Shown one piece after another: positions 1 through 5,643 of a stretch of 7,808 nt of DNA. Numbering within the stretch: the stretch's first letter is position 1; every line of letters starts with the position of its first letter. Below the pieces are notes generated by a model. That model was given only the letters and a program-made list of their open reading frames with translations, did not search any database and was not told the origin of the DNA. A program made the position numbers and the translations under genes. The stretch is from assembly GCA_005883085.1 (NCBI GenBank), contig VBAY01000076.1:1-7808 (forward strand), in the 5' to 3' direction. This stretch comes from Candidatus Bathyarchaeota archaeon. Lineage in GTDB: Archaea; Thermoproteota; Bathyarchaeia; 40CM-2-53-6.

Positions 1-1005
1 TCACCGGACGTCCTTCAGTTGAAGGAGATAGAGAAGCCTGCTCCGAACGATGTTCGCGGAGTATTAGTAAAGGTCTACGCGTCCTCCGTAAACCCAGCAG
101 ACCGGTATGACGTGAACGGTATGTCGTTCGCTTTACGACTCGTCCTGCCCCTTTTTCGAATGGGCGTGGGAGTGCGCCGGCCAAAGGAGCCCCAGGTCGG
201 AACGGACCTCGCGGGCACAGTCGAAGCAGTCAGCAGTAATGTCACCCAGTTCAAACCAGGAGACGAGGTATACGGCGTGGGATTCCATGGCTATGCAGAG
301 TACGCAGTGGCTCGGGAAAACAGAGTAGCCCTCAAACCGAAGAATCGCTCATTCGAAGAATCCGCCGCAGTCCCCATCGCAGGATTCACGGCATTACAGG
401 CTCTACGCAACCACGGACATATTGAACCGGGAAAGAAAGTATTGATTAACGGAGCGGGTGGCGGAGTCGGAACATTCGCGGTCCAGATTGCCAAATCATT
501 CGGGGCCGAAGTCACTGCGGTGACAAACACGCAGAATCTAGACATGGCACGTTCCCTCGGCGCAGACCACGTCATCGATTATACCAAAGAAGACTTCACC
601 AAGAACGAACAACGTTACGACCTAATCTGCGACATCGCCTCGGCTCATTCACCCTCCTCCTACAAGCGCATATTGAATCCCAACGGAATCTGCGTCATTG
701 TGGGTTTCAGAGACAAGGTCATCAGCCGTTTGATCTACTTTGTCATTCGAAAACGATTTTCAACGGGAGACAAGAAATTCAAGTTCTTCGTAGCAAAATC
801 AAACCAAGAAGACCTAGCCTTTATGAAAGAACTTATGGAAGCAGGAAAAATTACACCTGTCATCGACAGACGTTACCAGTTAAGCGAGACTCCTCAGGCG
901 ATCAAGTACCTCGGAGAAGGAAAAGCACGAGGAAAAATAGTCATCACCATAGTTGACGATCAGCAACCCTCCAGGGGTCCGTCAACGAAGGAGGCATGGC
1001 AATGA
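1..1005 (+). CDS. NAD(P)-dependent MDR-family quinone oxidoreductase / alcohol dehydrogenase-like protein (5' partial)
   Basis: Medium-chain dehydrogenase/reductase of the zinc-independent quinone oxidoreductase type; such enzymes reduce quinones or activated double bonds with NAD(P)H in the cytoplasm. The reading frame is open from base 1 and the residues before the TTG at 19 (SPDVLQ) match the usual family N-terminus, so the true start lies outside the window and the TTG is internal. The GroES-like N-terminal part contains SSVNPADRYDVNG and the conserved GTDLAGTVEAV and PGDEVYG stretches. The Rossmann part has the nucleotide-binding motif GAGGGVG at 451-471, followed by AVQIAKSFGA and GADHVIDY. 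The C-terminus GKARGKIVI is typical. I see no cysteine cluster for structural zinc. The stop (1003-1005) overlaps the ATG of the next gene as ATGA, so the two are probably co-translated. The family call is secure; the substrate is unknown. Confidence 0.9.
   Translation, partial: SPDVLQLKEIEKPAPNDVRGVLVKVYASSVNPADRYDVNGMSFALRLVLPLFRMGVGVRRPKEPQVGTDLAGTVEAVSSNVTQFKPGDEVYGVGFHGYAEYAVARENRVALKPKNRSFEESAAVPIAGFTALQALRNHGHIEPGKKVLINGAGGGVGTFAVQIAKSFGAEVTAVTNTQNLDMARSLGADHVIDYTKEDFTKNEQRYDLICDIASAHSPSSYKRILNPNGICVIVGFRDKVISRLIYFVIRKRFSTGDKKFKFFVAKSNQEDLAFMKELMEAGKITPVIDRRYQLSETPQAIKYLGEGKARGKIVITIVDDQQPSRGPSTKEAWQ
988..994 (+). promoter_or_regulatory. Shine-Dalgarno site that fixes the start of the SDR gene
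   Basis: AAGGAGG lies inside the end of the upstream oxidoreductase gene. It is one base before the ATG at 996 but seven bases before the ATG at 1002, so 1002 is much the better start. That choice also gives the ATGA overlap with the upstream stop codon. Confidence 0.7.
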
Positions 1006-1949
1006 TCCTCGTCGTCGGTGGCCTCAACGGCTTCATAGGCTCGAACACGACAGAGGCCCTGGTTGAGCAGGGACATGACTGCGTCGTCACTAGGCATGAG
1101 AACACCGAGATCCCTCGGTTCCTTCAGAAACAAATCGATCATCGCCACGTGATCATCGAACCCGCCGACTCGACGTCAGTTGCGGACTTGCGAAAGATTG
1201 GCGAGAAGCACAAGATCGATGGGATCGTCAATGTTGCTGGAGGCTTCGCCTCCGGAGAGGGCCCGCTGCGCGGTCTTCAAGGATACTTCAACATGCTCAG
1301 TGCCACCTTCCAGGTGGCACAGGAATGGAAGGTCAAGAGAGTGACGTTTTCAAGCACGGGTGGAATGTACCTCGGACTTCAGGGGACAGCAAATGAGGAG
1401 CAACCCCTCTATCTCGGCCAGAATCCCTTCCCCATTCTTGCGTATCAGAAGATCGTCGAAGTTGCCGCTGGTCAGTTCGCGAAGAAGACGGGGGTCAGCA
1501 CCATCTGCGCTCGATTGTTGGGAATGTACGGCCCGTTCGATGGCGGGATGCTTGGCCTTCCGTCAAGACTGGTTCATGCGGCTGTAAGCCGGAAACCGCT
1601 GAACCTCGAGAACGTATTTTTCGGCAATGCTGAGGATTCGCTGGATCTTTGCTACATCAAGGACTTGGCCCGCGCCATCGCACTGCTTCAGACAGCTGAG
1701 AAACTGCAGTACGACGTGTACAACGTAGGCTCGGGCAGTGCCACTCCTAATAGAGAACTGGTTGACGCGATCAAGAAAGCGGTCCCAGGTTTCAAAGCGG
1801 ACCTTCCACCGGGACATTTCCCATTCCCGCCGTTTCCTGTTATGGAGACGAAACGGTTACAGGAGGACACAGGCTTCTCACCAAAGTTTGACGCACAGTC
1901 GGGCATTCAACATTATGTCGACTGGCTCAAGGCCGGCAATCCGAAGTAG
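1002..1949 (+). CDS. NAD-dependent epimerase/dehydratase family protein (extended SDR)
   Basis: A 315-residue extended short-chain dehydrogenase. Family members bind NAD(P) in an N-terminal Rossmann fold and epimerise, dehydrate or reduce sugar nucleotides or similar substrates in the cytoplasm. The motif GGLNGFIG (residues 6-13, GxxGxxG) opens the protein, followed by a likely NAG-type motif (NVAGG), a beta strand ending in FSSTGGMYLG that supplies the usual Ser/Thr region, and RLLGMYGP, a hallmark of extended SDRs. DVYNVGSG near the C-terminal third is also typical. The catalytic YxxxK is odd: the sequence reads L146-A-Y148-Q-K150, so aligning on the lysine puts leucine where tyrosine is expected. 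I chose the ATG at 1002 over 996 from the ribosome site spacing. It forms an operon with the upstream MDR gene. The substrate cannot be told. Confidence 0.85.
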   Translation: MILVVGGLNGFIGSNTTEALVEQGHDCVVTRHENTEIPRFLQKQIDHRHVIIEPADSTSVADLRKIGEKHKIDGIVNVAGGFASGEGPLRGLQGYFNMLSATFQVAQEWKVKRVTFSSTGGMYLGLQGTANEEQPLYLGQNPFPILAYQKIVEVAAGQFAKKTGVSTICARLLGMYGPFDGGMLGLPSRLVHAAVSRKPLNLENVFFGNAEDSLDLCYIKDLARAIALLQTAEKLQYDVYNVGSGSATPNRELVDAIKKAVPGFKADLPPGHFPFPPFPVMETKRLQEDTGFSPKFDAQSGIQHYVDWLKAGNPK

Positions 1950-1972
1950 AGCAGAATACAGATAGACTCGTC

Positions 1973-2010
1973 CCTCGAGGGCATCCGATTTGATGCTGGA
2001 CCCGGGGTCC
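1973..2010. terminator. Palindromes between convergent genes, possible bidirectional termination region
   Basis: The 62-base gap between the convergent genes ending at 1949 (+) and 2012 (-) contains the palindrome CCTCGAGG (1973-1980) and a 6-bp inverted repeat around one base, GGACCC/GGGTCC (1998-2010). There is no T-run, which archaeal termination usually needs, so a terminator role is only a guess from position. Confidence 0.25.
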
Positions 2011-2011
2011 G

Positions 2012-2659
2012 CTAACCCCGCCAGGGAGGGAGTTCCAACGCTCGCTCATAGGCGGCGCGGCCATGCACCGGTTCACGGTCGGCGTGAGAAATGATGACTT
2101 GCTCAAACGGAAGCTCAAGCAACGCGCGGAGTGCTGGCAACGCTCTTTTCTCATGCCACGGCGAACCCCAGACCCGTAGCTCGCCACCCCGCTCTGTTAG
2201 CCCGTCCCCGAATACGATCACCCGTTGCTCAGGGAGCCAGAGAGGCGTCTCGAGGCGTCCTCTTCCATCGTAGAGAGCGACAAAGCCTCCGGGAAGAACT
2301 CGGTCTGGTTCGATTATCTCCAGCGCGGTCTTGGGAACGTCGTCAGGCCAGAACAATCTCGGACCGAAGGGGCGGACGTTGTAGCGACGCACAAACTCTT
2401 CGATGTCTCGTACGTGGTCGGGGATAATGACAGCGGCCATCGTCGGTGGTCGGCTGTCTAGACGCTTCCACAATTCCTCAGCGCCTGCTTTCGGGACGAG
2501 TGGGTCAATCACCAGTCTCTCGCCTCCTGATTCAACATAGGTTGACGTCACGATTGGCTGCCAGTCGTCGCCGGGCTTCCAGTGATGATGCTCCGCACGC
2601 CAGATCCACACCCCAGCGGCTATATCGCGAATTTCGACCTGACTGGTCACAGATTGCAT
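2012..2659 (-). CDS. Metallo-beta-lactamase-fold protein lacking the HxHxDH zinc motif
   Basis: A 215-residue protein with the layout of a small MBL-fold hydrolase: a strand/turn YVESGGERLVIDPL (residues 41-54), a helix, then the place where THxHxDH should stand, which here reads P80-D-H-V-R-D85. Further on are VIVFGDGL with D152 (the late bridging aspartate position) and VIISHADREPVHG with H192 (the final ligand position). So the fold signature is kept while most metal ligands of the first site are lost. It may be non-catalytic, bind a different metal set, or act as a structural or binding protein. An in-frame ATG at 2719 would add 20 residues (MVAIIFQQ...) and overlap the upstream stop. I prefer 2659 because the homologous-looking part starts there and a weak TATA-like element (2689-2697) sits about 34 bases upstream. 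It converges with the SDR gene. Confidence 0.65.
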   Translation of the reverse strand: MQSVTSQVEIRDIAAGVWIWRAEHHHWKPGDDWQPIVTSTYVESGGERLVIDPLVPKAGAEELWKRLDSRPPTMAAVIIPDHVRDIEEFVRRYNVRPFGPRLFWPDDVPKTALEIIEPDRVLPGGFVALYDGRGRLETPLWLPEQRVIVFGDGLTERGGELRVWGSPWHEKRALPALRALLELPFEQVIISHADREPVHGRAAYERALELPPWRG

Positions 2660-2712
2660 GATACGTTCTCTTTTGGTCGCTCGTTGAGTTAAGATTTGCT
2701 GAAAGATGATAG

Positions 2713-3114
2713 CTACCATTGGCTGGGGGAGACTGGTCCTTTGCCGAAGAAACTCTTTGGGCCAACCCGGGTCAGGTAGAGCGGGATGACTATTCCAGCC
2801 ACTATTCTGATGACTCCGCCTACTCCTCCGACAGTACCTCCATAGACTATCTCTAGGATTCCGAGCAGGATTGAGATGATGTAGATGACGATTCCTCCCA
2901 TCCAGGCCCAGCGTCGTCCGGTGTAGAATCCGACGCCTAGTGCGAGGCCTAGGACACCGAAGATTGCTACTACGATTGCCAGCCAGGTGGGACCGGTGGC
3001 GTTGCCAGCGAAGACGGAGGCGGCTCCGAACAGTGACAGCAAGCCTCCCGCTGCGGCGATGACCGCGATTACTATGACTCCAACTGGCCTCTTCGGCTTC
3101 GGTTGAGACTGCAT
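2713..3114 (-). CDS. Small four-helix integral membrane protein, unknown function
   Basis: A 133-residue hydrophobic protein with a short basic N-terminus (QPKPKRP) and four likely membrane segments at about residues 11-35, 44-64, 70-91 and 98-114. They are rich in Gly, Ile and Val, and a basic-aromatic turn GRRWAW (66-71) lies between the second and third. The N-terminal charge suggests a cytoplasmic N-terminus by the positive-inside rule. It resembles the many small uncharacterised archaeal and bacterial multi-pass proteins (DUF-type); I recognise no catalytic motif. A TATA-like element at 3142-3150 places the probable transcript start within about 5-8 bases of the ATG. Its stop overlaps the longer alternative start of the downstream MBL-fold gene, so the two could share transcripts. 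No function is assigned. Confidence 0.75.
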   Translation of the reverse strand: MQSQPKPKRPVGVIVIAVIAAAGGLLSLFGAASVFAGNATGPTWLAIVVAIFGVLGLALGVGFYTGRRWAWMGGIVIYIISILLGILEIVYGGTVGGVGGVIRIVAGIVIPLYLTRVGPKSFFGKGPVSPSQW

Positions 3115-3141
3115 CGCTTTTCGAACCCCCGTCTTGCTGGT

Positions 3142-3150
3142 GAGATAAAG
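3142..3150 (-). promoter_or_regulatory. TATA-like promoter element for the membrane protein gene
   Basis: On the minus strand this reads CTTTATCTC, centred about 32 bases before the ATG at 3114. That spacing fits an archaeal TATA box with a leader of only a few bases. No Shine-Dalgarno-type sequence precedes the ATG, consistent with a near-leaderless mRNA. Confidence 0.5.
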
Positions 3151-3172
3151 TGTTCCCGCGGGGTTTGTGCGC

Positions 3173-3613
3173 TTATTTCGCGCGGGCCGCGGCCGCCTTG
3201 GCTGCGAGAGCCGCGAACTCTTGGCGGCCGTATGCAGTGCCTGAGAGTCCCCAGCCGCCTTCTGCGGCCTCGGTGAGTATGACCCAGGTCCGGCTTGCTT
3301 GTGTCGGGTCGCCGGAGATCTTGGTGATGATCTCGATGATTTCTTTGACGAGTTGTTTCTGGCCCTCGCGGGTCAGCGCGGCTGGAGGGGTGATGACTTG
3401 TACGCGGACGGTGCGGGAGGAGTCGGTGGCGGCGGTGTGGACTGCGTGCGGGTCCATTCGGTGGACGAAAGCGGCAGTGTTGTTCAGATGGAAGGGGCCT
3501 GGGGTGGTGACGCCTTCGGCGCGGAGAACGGCCATGGTGAGCTCCTTGCCTAGTCGACCGTCAGTATTGGCAGGGAAAAGGTCTGCTGGCGCATAAACAT
3601 CAATCATGGGCAT
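3173..3613 (-). CDS. Tautomerase-superfamily protein (4-oxalocrotonate tautomerase-like, fused two-unit type)
   Basis: A 146-residue protein of the length typical of two-unit (cis-CaaD/MSAD-like) members of the tautomerase superfamily, which use the amino-terminal proline as acid/base or nucleophile after Met removal. The start MPMIDVYAP gives Pro at position 1 of the mature chain, which supports the ATG at 3613 over the next ATG two codons later. The first beta-alpha-beta unit spans about residues 2-60. The second begins near TVRVQVITPPAALT, continues with the amphipathic helix REGQKQLVKEIIEIITKISG, and ends in WVILTEAAEGGWGLSGTAYG, a common tail in this family. Two arginines three apart, just before the second strand (SSRTVR), could match substrate-binding arginines known in cis-CaaD, but that is an inference. 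The C-terminus is Ala/Lys-rich. Substrate unknown; cytoplasmic. Confidence 0.85.
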   Translation of the reverse strand: MPMIDVYAPADLFPANTDGRLGKELTMAVLRAEGVTTPGPFHLNNTAAFVHRMDPHAVHTAATDSSRTVRVQVITPPAALTREGQKQLVKEIIEIITKISGDPTQASRTWVILTEAAEGGWGLSGTAYGRQEFAALAAKAAAARAK

Positions 3614-3643
3614 GGCAAAGCACCCACAGTGAAGGAAGACGAG

Positions 3644-3653
3644 GATATATTGA
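3644..3653 (-). promoter_or_regulatory. TATA-like promoter element for the tautomerase gene
   Basis: Minus-strand CAATATATCC, centred about 35 bases before the ATG at 3613. It is the best TATA match of the minus-strand genes and predicts a leader of roughly 8-10 bases, within which GGGTG is only a weak ribosome site. Confidence 0.55.
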
Positions 3654-3746
3654 CTGGATTCATAGCTGAATCAGCGCCAGACAAGCTAGCTCCCTGGCTG
3701 ACGCTAGCGAAAGTGTTTCGGTTTCTCGGCGGCGCGCGACTCGAGT

Positions 3747-3766
3747 AGGCCCCCCGGGGGCCCTAG
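3747..3766. repeat. Very GC-rich inverted repeat (hairpin)
   Basis: TAGG and CCTA arms flank a C-run facing a G-run. Allowing one bulged C, this forms a stem of about eight pairs with a three-base loop. It stands at the junction between the host-like genes and the repeat cluster and creates stops on both strands through CTAG. It could be a terminator-like or structural boundary element; no T-run follows on the plus strand. Confidence 0.5.
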
Positions 3767-3778
3767 AAATCACCGGTT

Positions 3779-3958
3779 CCCGATCTCGATGCCATTTCAG
3801 TTGCCGGTCTCAACACCGACTCAAAGCCAGTTTCAGTATTTGTTTCAGTACCCGATTCAATAACCAGTTTCAGGATGTCCACGGCTAGTTTCGAGAAGTG
3901 TAGAGCGGTGATTTCAGAGTACTTGGCTCATTGCTCAAGCCATCCGATCCATTTTCAG
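3779..3958 (+). repeat. Degenerate direct-repeat cluster built on TTTCAG
   Basis: TTTCAG occurs six times in one orientation at 3795, 3831, 3843, 3868, 3912 and 3953. Three copies sit in a longer unit that reads roughly CCGAYTCAAWRCCAGTTTCAG, starting near 3779, 3816 and 3852 (period about 36 bases), with half-units between them. By chance this hexamer would be expected far less than once in this length. It lies just ahead of the terminase operon. It could be a protein-binding array (operator, packaging or origin type) or a decayed repeat. Confidence 0.6.
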
Positions 3959-3989
3959 TCCAACTTTTGGATATTTTATGTGGACAGTC

Positions 3990-4000
3990 TTAATATATTT
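3990..4000 (+). promoter_or_regulatory. TATA-like element, candidate promoter of the terminase operon
   Basis: TTAATATATTT is the strongest TATA-like sequence on the plus strand of this gap. It would start a transcript near 4020, leaving a leader of about 120 bases before 4141. A weaker alternative, CGATATG near 4084-4090, would give a leader of under 30 bases. Confidence 0.4.
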
Positions 4001-4140
4001 CCTCGGACGATAGACAACCACAGCGGGCTCCTGGGATTTACGGCCGCAGACACCATAGGTTCTGGCGTATTCGTAAGAAGCTACGATATGTGACGCGCGC
4101 GGGGATCCTGGAACGCCCCTAGAGATGAAGGGAAAAAAGA

Positions 4141-4407
4141 ATGGGTGAAGATGTTCCTGCTGGTCCGAGGACGGAGTTCTTCGCTCGGATTCAGCGTTTC
4201 GCTGACGAGATATTGGACAGTCTACACCTTGCGTCTCGTGGAAAGGATGTCGATGACAAAGAGGTAAGGGCATTGCGAAGTGTTCTTCTGAAGTTGTTGC
4301 GGATATGGGACAAGGCTCTGCTTGAGGGTCAGCGTGATCCTCGTCTAGAGGAGATGCTTCAGGGGGTCGGGAAACAGGCTTCCCTGACCAAGAGTGGAGA
4401 GGGCTAG
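4141..4407 (+). CDS. Small helical protein of unknown function, first gene of the terminase operon
   Basis: An 88-residue protein I do not recognise. It is predicted mostly alpha-helical: FFARIQRFADEILDSLHLA (about residues 13-31), then KEVRALRSVLLKLLRIWDKALLEGQRD (about 40-66), both amphipathic with Leu/Ile spacing, and a flexible Gly/Ser/Lys tail. There is no membrane segment, cysteine or enzyme motif. AAGGG at 4128-4132 is a possible ribosome site eight bases before the ATG. Only three bases separate its stop from the next start, and the following genes abut, so it belongs to the operon that encodes the packaging motor. By position it could be a terminase accessory or a small-subunit component; this is inference from context only. 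Confidence 0.65.
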   Translation: MGEDVPAGPRTEFFARIQRFADEILDSLHLASRGKDVDDKEVRALRSVLLKLLRIWDKALLEGQRDPRLEEMLQGVGKQASLTKSGEG

Positions 4408-4410
4408 TTT

Positions 4411-4758
4411 GTGTCCGAGGATTTGGATCCGAACAGGATACGGGACGTCGAGATCAAGAGGCTGGAGGAGCTTGCCGCGCTGGCGTACAAGAATGCGATG
4501 GACGAGGGATTGAGAATGAAGACCCGTGAGAGCTGGTATCAGAAGTACACGAACGCGGTTCTAGCGCTCAACCAGTTGCTGAAGGATCTACAGTACAAGG
4601 ATTACGAGAAACGGTTGAAAGTGATTGAGGAGTCGAGGAAGCTTCGGAGAACGGTGCTGTCCTCAGCTGATGCTAGGAAACTATTCGGGCCGGTGACACG
4701 AAGAGTCAAACAGAGAAAGAGATCTTCCCGCTCTCTAAACGGAAAGAGGATTGGCTAG
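4411..4758 (+). CDS. Basic helical protein upstream of the terminase ATPase, candidate small terminase subunit
   Basis: A 115-residue protein starting at GTG, with GGAGAGGG (4396-4403) seven bases before it. Residues about 8-75 look like a helical bundle (VEIKRLEELAALAYKNA, then SWYQKYTNAVLALNQLLKDL, then YEKRLKVIEESRKLRR). The C-terminal 25 residues are strongly basic (RRVKQRKRSSRS), as expected for nucleic acid binding. Its stop TAG is directly followed by the ATG of the terminase ATPase gene. In tailed viruses the small, DNA-recognising terminase subunit usually sits just before the large subunit and has an N-terminal helical DNA-binding part, an oligomerisation part and a tail. Position, size and charge fit, but I see no diagnostic helix-turn-helix, so the small-subunit label is a hypothesis. 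Confidence 0.65.
   Translation: MSEDLDPNRIRDVEIKRLEELAALAYKNAMDEGLRMKTRESWYQKYTNAVLALNQLLKDLQYKDYEKRLKVIEESRKLRRTVLSSADARKLFGPVTRRVKQRKRSSRSLNGKRIG
4745..4750 (+). promoter_or_regulatory. Ribosome binding site of the terminase ATPase gene
   Basis: AGAGGA ends eight bases before the ATG at 4759, within the end of the preceding gene. With the abutting TAG-ATG junction it supports coupled translation. Confidence 0.5.
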
Positions 4759-5643
4759 ATGGCTGGATCAGCATTCGTCAAAATAGACCGTCTCTATGAA
4801 ATGGAAATGCGCGCAAAAGCAAGAGATGCCGAGAAGGATAAACCGATCATTCACTGTGGGATATTGGATTTCTTCAAGCAGATGACCGGCTTTGAGCCAA
4901 CTGCGTACCAAGTAAGGTTCTTGCTTGATACAAGCCAGTTTGTTGTGGCACGATGGTCCCGTCAGAGCGGCAAGTCGCTGTGCTTGACGTTGATCTGCCT
5001 CTATGGTGCATTATCAGGCTCGAACCGTCGAATTGCGATTCTCGCTCCAAGCTTACGGCAGAGCCGGGCCATGATACGCCGTGCCTCTTCGTTCTTGCCG
5101 AAGCTTCCGAGGAACGCGTTGGAGGGGCGGGCTTTGAAGACGAAGCTGGAGTTTTCCAACGGGTCTGCTATCGAGGCGTTTCCGAACAGTCCAGAAACGG
5201 TGAGAGGGTTGACTCTTGATCTGTTGATCGTCGATGAGGCTTCCTACATTGAAGATGATAGGGCATTGTACGATGCGATTGTGTTCGCGCTTGGTACAAC
5301 GAACGGCCGATTCATCGCAACCAGCACACCCGGGTCCCGCGACAGCCTCTTCTATGAAATGTGTATGGACGATGATCTCTACGGAGACTTCTCACGCCAC
5401 CACGTCAGCTTCCACGACGCGCTGGAACCAAATGGACCATTGAAGAGGGGGATATTGGAGAAGCTCGAGCGGCAGATGCGGGAGGACCCGTGGCGCTGGC
5501 AGCGCGAGATGCTGGCAGAGTTCTCAGAGGATGAAGAAGCATACTTCAGCTACAGTCTGATTGACAGTGCTGTTGACGACCATCTAGAGTACGTGAAAGA
5601 TCTGAACAAACGGGAGCCGGATGGCGAGCGAGAAGATGAGTAG
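4759..5643 (+). CDS. Phage-type large terminase, ATPase domain protein (split terL, N-terminal half)
   Basis: A 294-residue protein matching the N-terminal motor domain of large terminases, which pump viral DNA into procapsids using ATP. A Q-type element (TAYQVRF, about 48-54) precedes the Walker A variant SRQSGKS (67-73). Then come IAILAPSLRQS (92-102), the Walker B LLIVDEA with D159 and catalytic E160, and the coupling motif ATSTPGS (187-193). WRWQREMLAEFSEDEEAYFSYSLIDSAVDDH is the usual transition towards the nuclease domain. Complete large terminases run about 400-550 residues and carry a nuclease domain in the same chain; here the frame stops right at the interdomain linker and the nuclease is a separate overlapping frame. 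All motor residues look intact, so it is probably functional, either as a separate subunit or joined by frameshifting. Confidence 0.9.
   Translation: MAGSAFVKIDRLYEMEMRAKARDAEKDKPIIHCGILDFFKQMTGFEPTAYQVRFLLDTSQFVVARWSRQSGKSLCLTLICLYGALSGSNRRIAILAPSLRQSRAMIRRASSFLPKLPRNALEGRALKTKLEFSNGSAIEAFPNSPETVRGLTLDLLIVDEASYIEDDRALYDAIVFALGTTNGRFIATSTPGSRDSLFYEMCMDDDLYGDFSRHHVSFHDALEPNGPLKRGILEKLERQMREDPWRWQREMLAEFSEDEEAYFSYSLIDSAVDDHLEYVKDLNKREPDGEREDE

Larger units (their letters stand above)
3614..4140. other. Non-coding region with hairpins, repeats and promoter-like elements
   Basis: About 530 bases lie between the divergent tautomerase gene and the terminase operon. In order there is: the tautomerase promoter; an imperfect hairpin at 3671-3701 (8 bp with a two-base bulge) that overlaps two GCTAGC copies (3685-3690 and 3703-3708); a GC-rich stem at 3747-3766; a cluster of TTTCAG repeats at 3795-3958; and an A/T-rich stretch with TATA-like elements near 3969-4000. 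No tRNA cloverleaf is visible. A plus-strand frame is open from 3767 to 4093 with its first ATG at 3875, but its product resembles nothing and much of it is repeat sequence, so I do not call it a gene. Confidence 0.6.

Noticed and set aside
19..21. TTG as the start of the first oxidoreductase
   Set aside because: The frame is open to base 1 and the residues before the TTG fit the family N-terminus, so the gene starts outside the window.
996..998. ATG at 996 as start of the SDR gene
   Set aside because: It is only one base from the Shine-Dalgarno sequence; the ATG at 1002 has proper spacing and begins right at the Rossmann strand.
3150..3596. Plus-strand frames opposite the tautomerase gene
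   Set aside because: They are antisense shadows; the minus-strand product has a clear family fold and catalytic proline.
3660..3760. Possible tRNA or tRNA-derived attachment site in the GC-rich part of the gap
   Set aside because: The hairpins do not assemble into a cloverleaf, there is no T-loop-like sequence, and no matching duplicate is visible near 6280-6300.
3779..3958. CRISPR array
   Set aside because: The repeats are short and degenerate, the spacing is irregular (12 to 44 bases), and no cas gene is nearby.
3767..4093. Plus-strand frame open through the repeat region, first ATG at 3875
   Set aside because: Much of it consists of the TTTCAG repeats, it contains promoter-like A/T-rich sequence, no ribosome site precedes the ATG at 3875, and the product resembles no protein I know.
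3935..4273. Minus-strand frame of 112 codons overlapping the start of the terminase operon
   Set aside because: It runs antisense through the first operon gene, and its His/Arg/Pro/Ser-rich product looks like a shadow frame.
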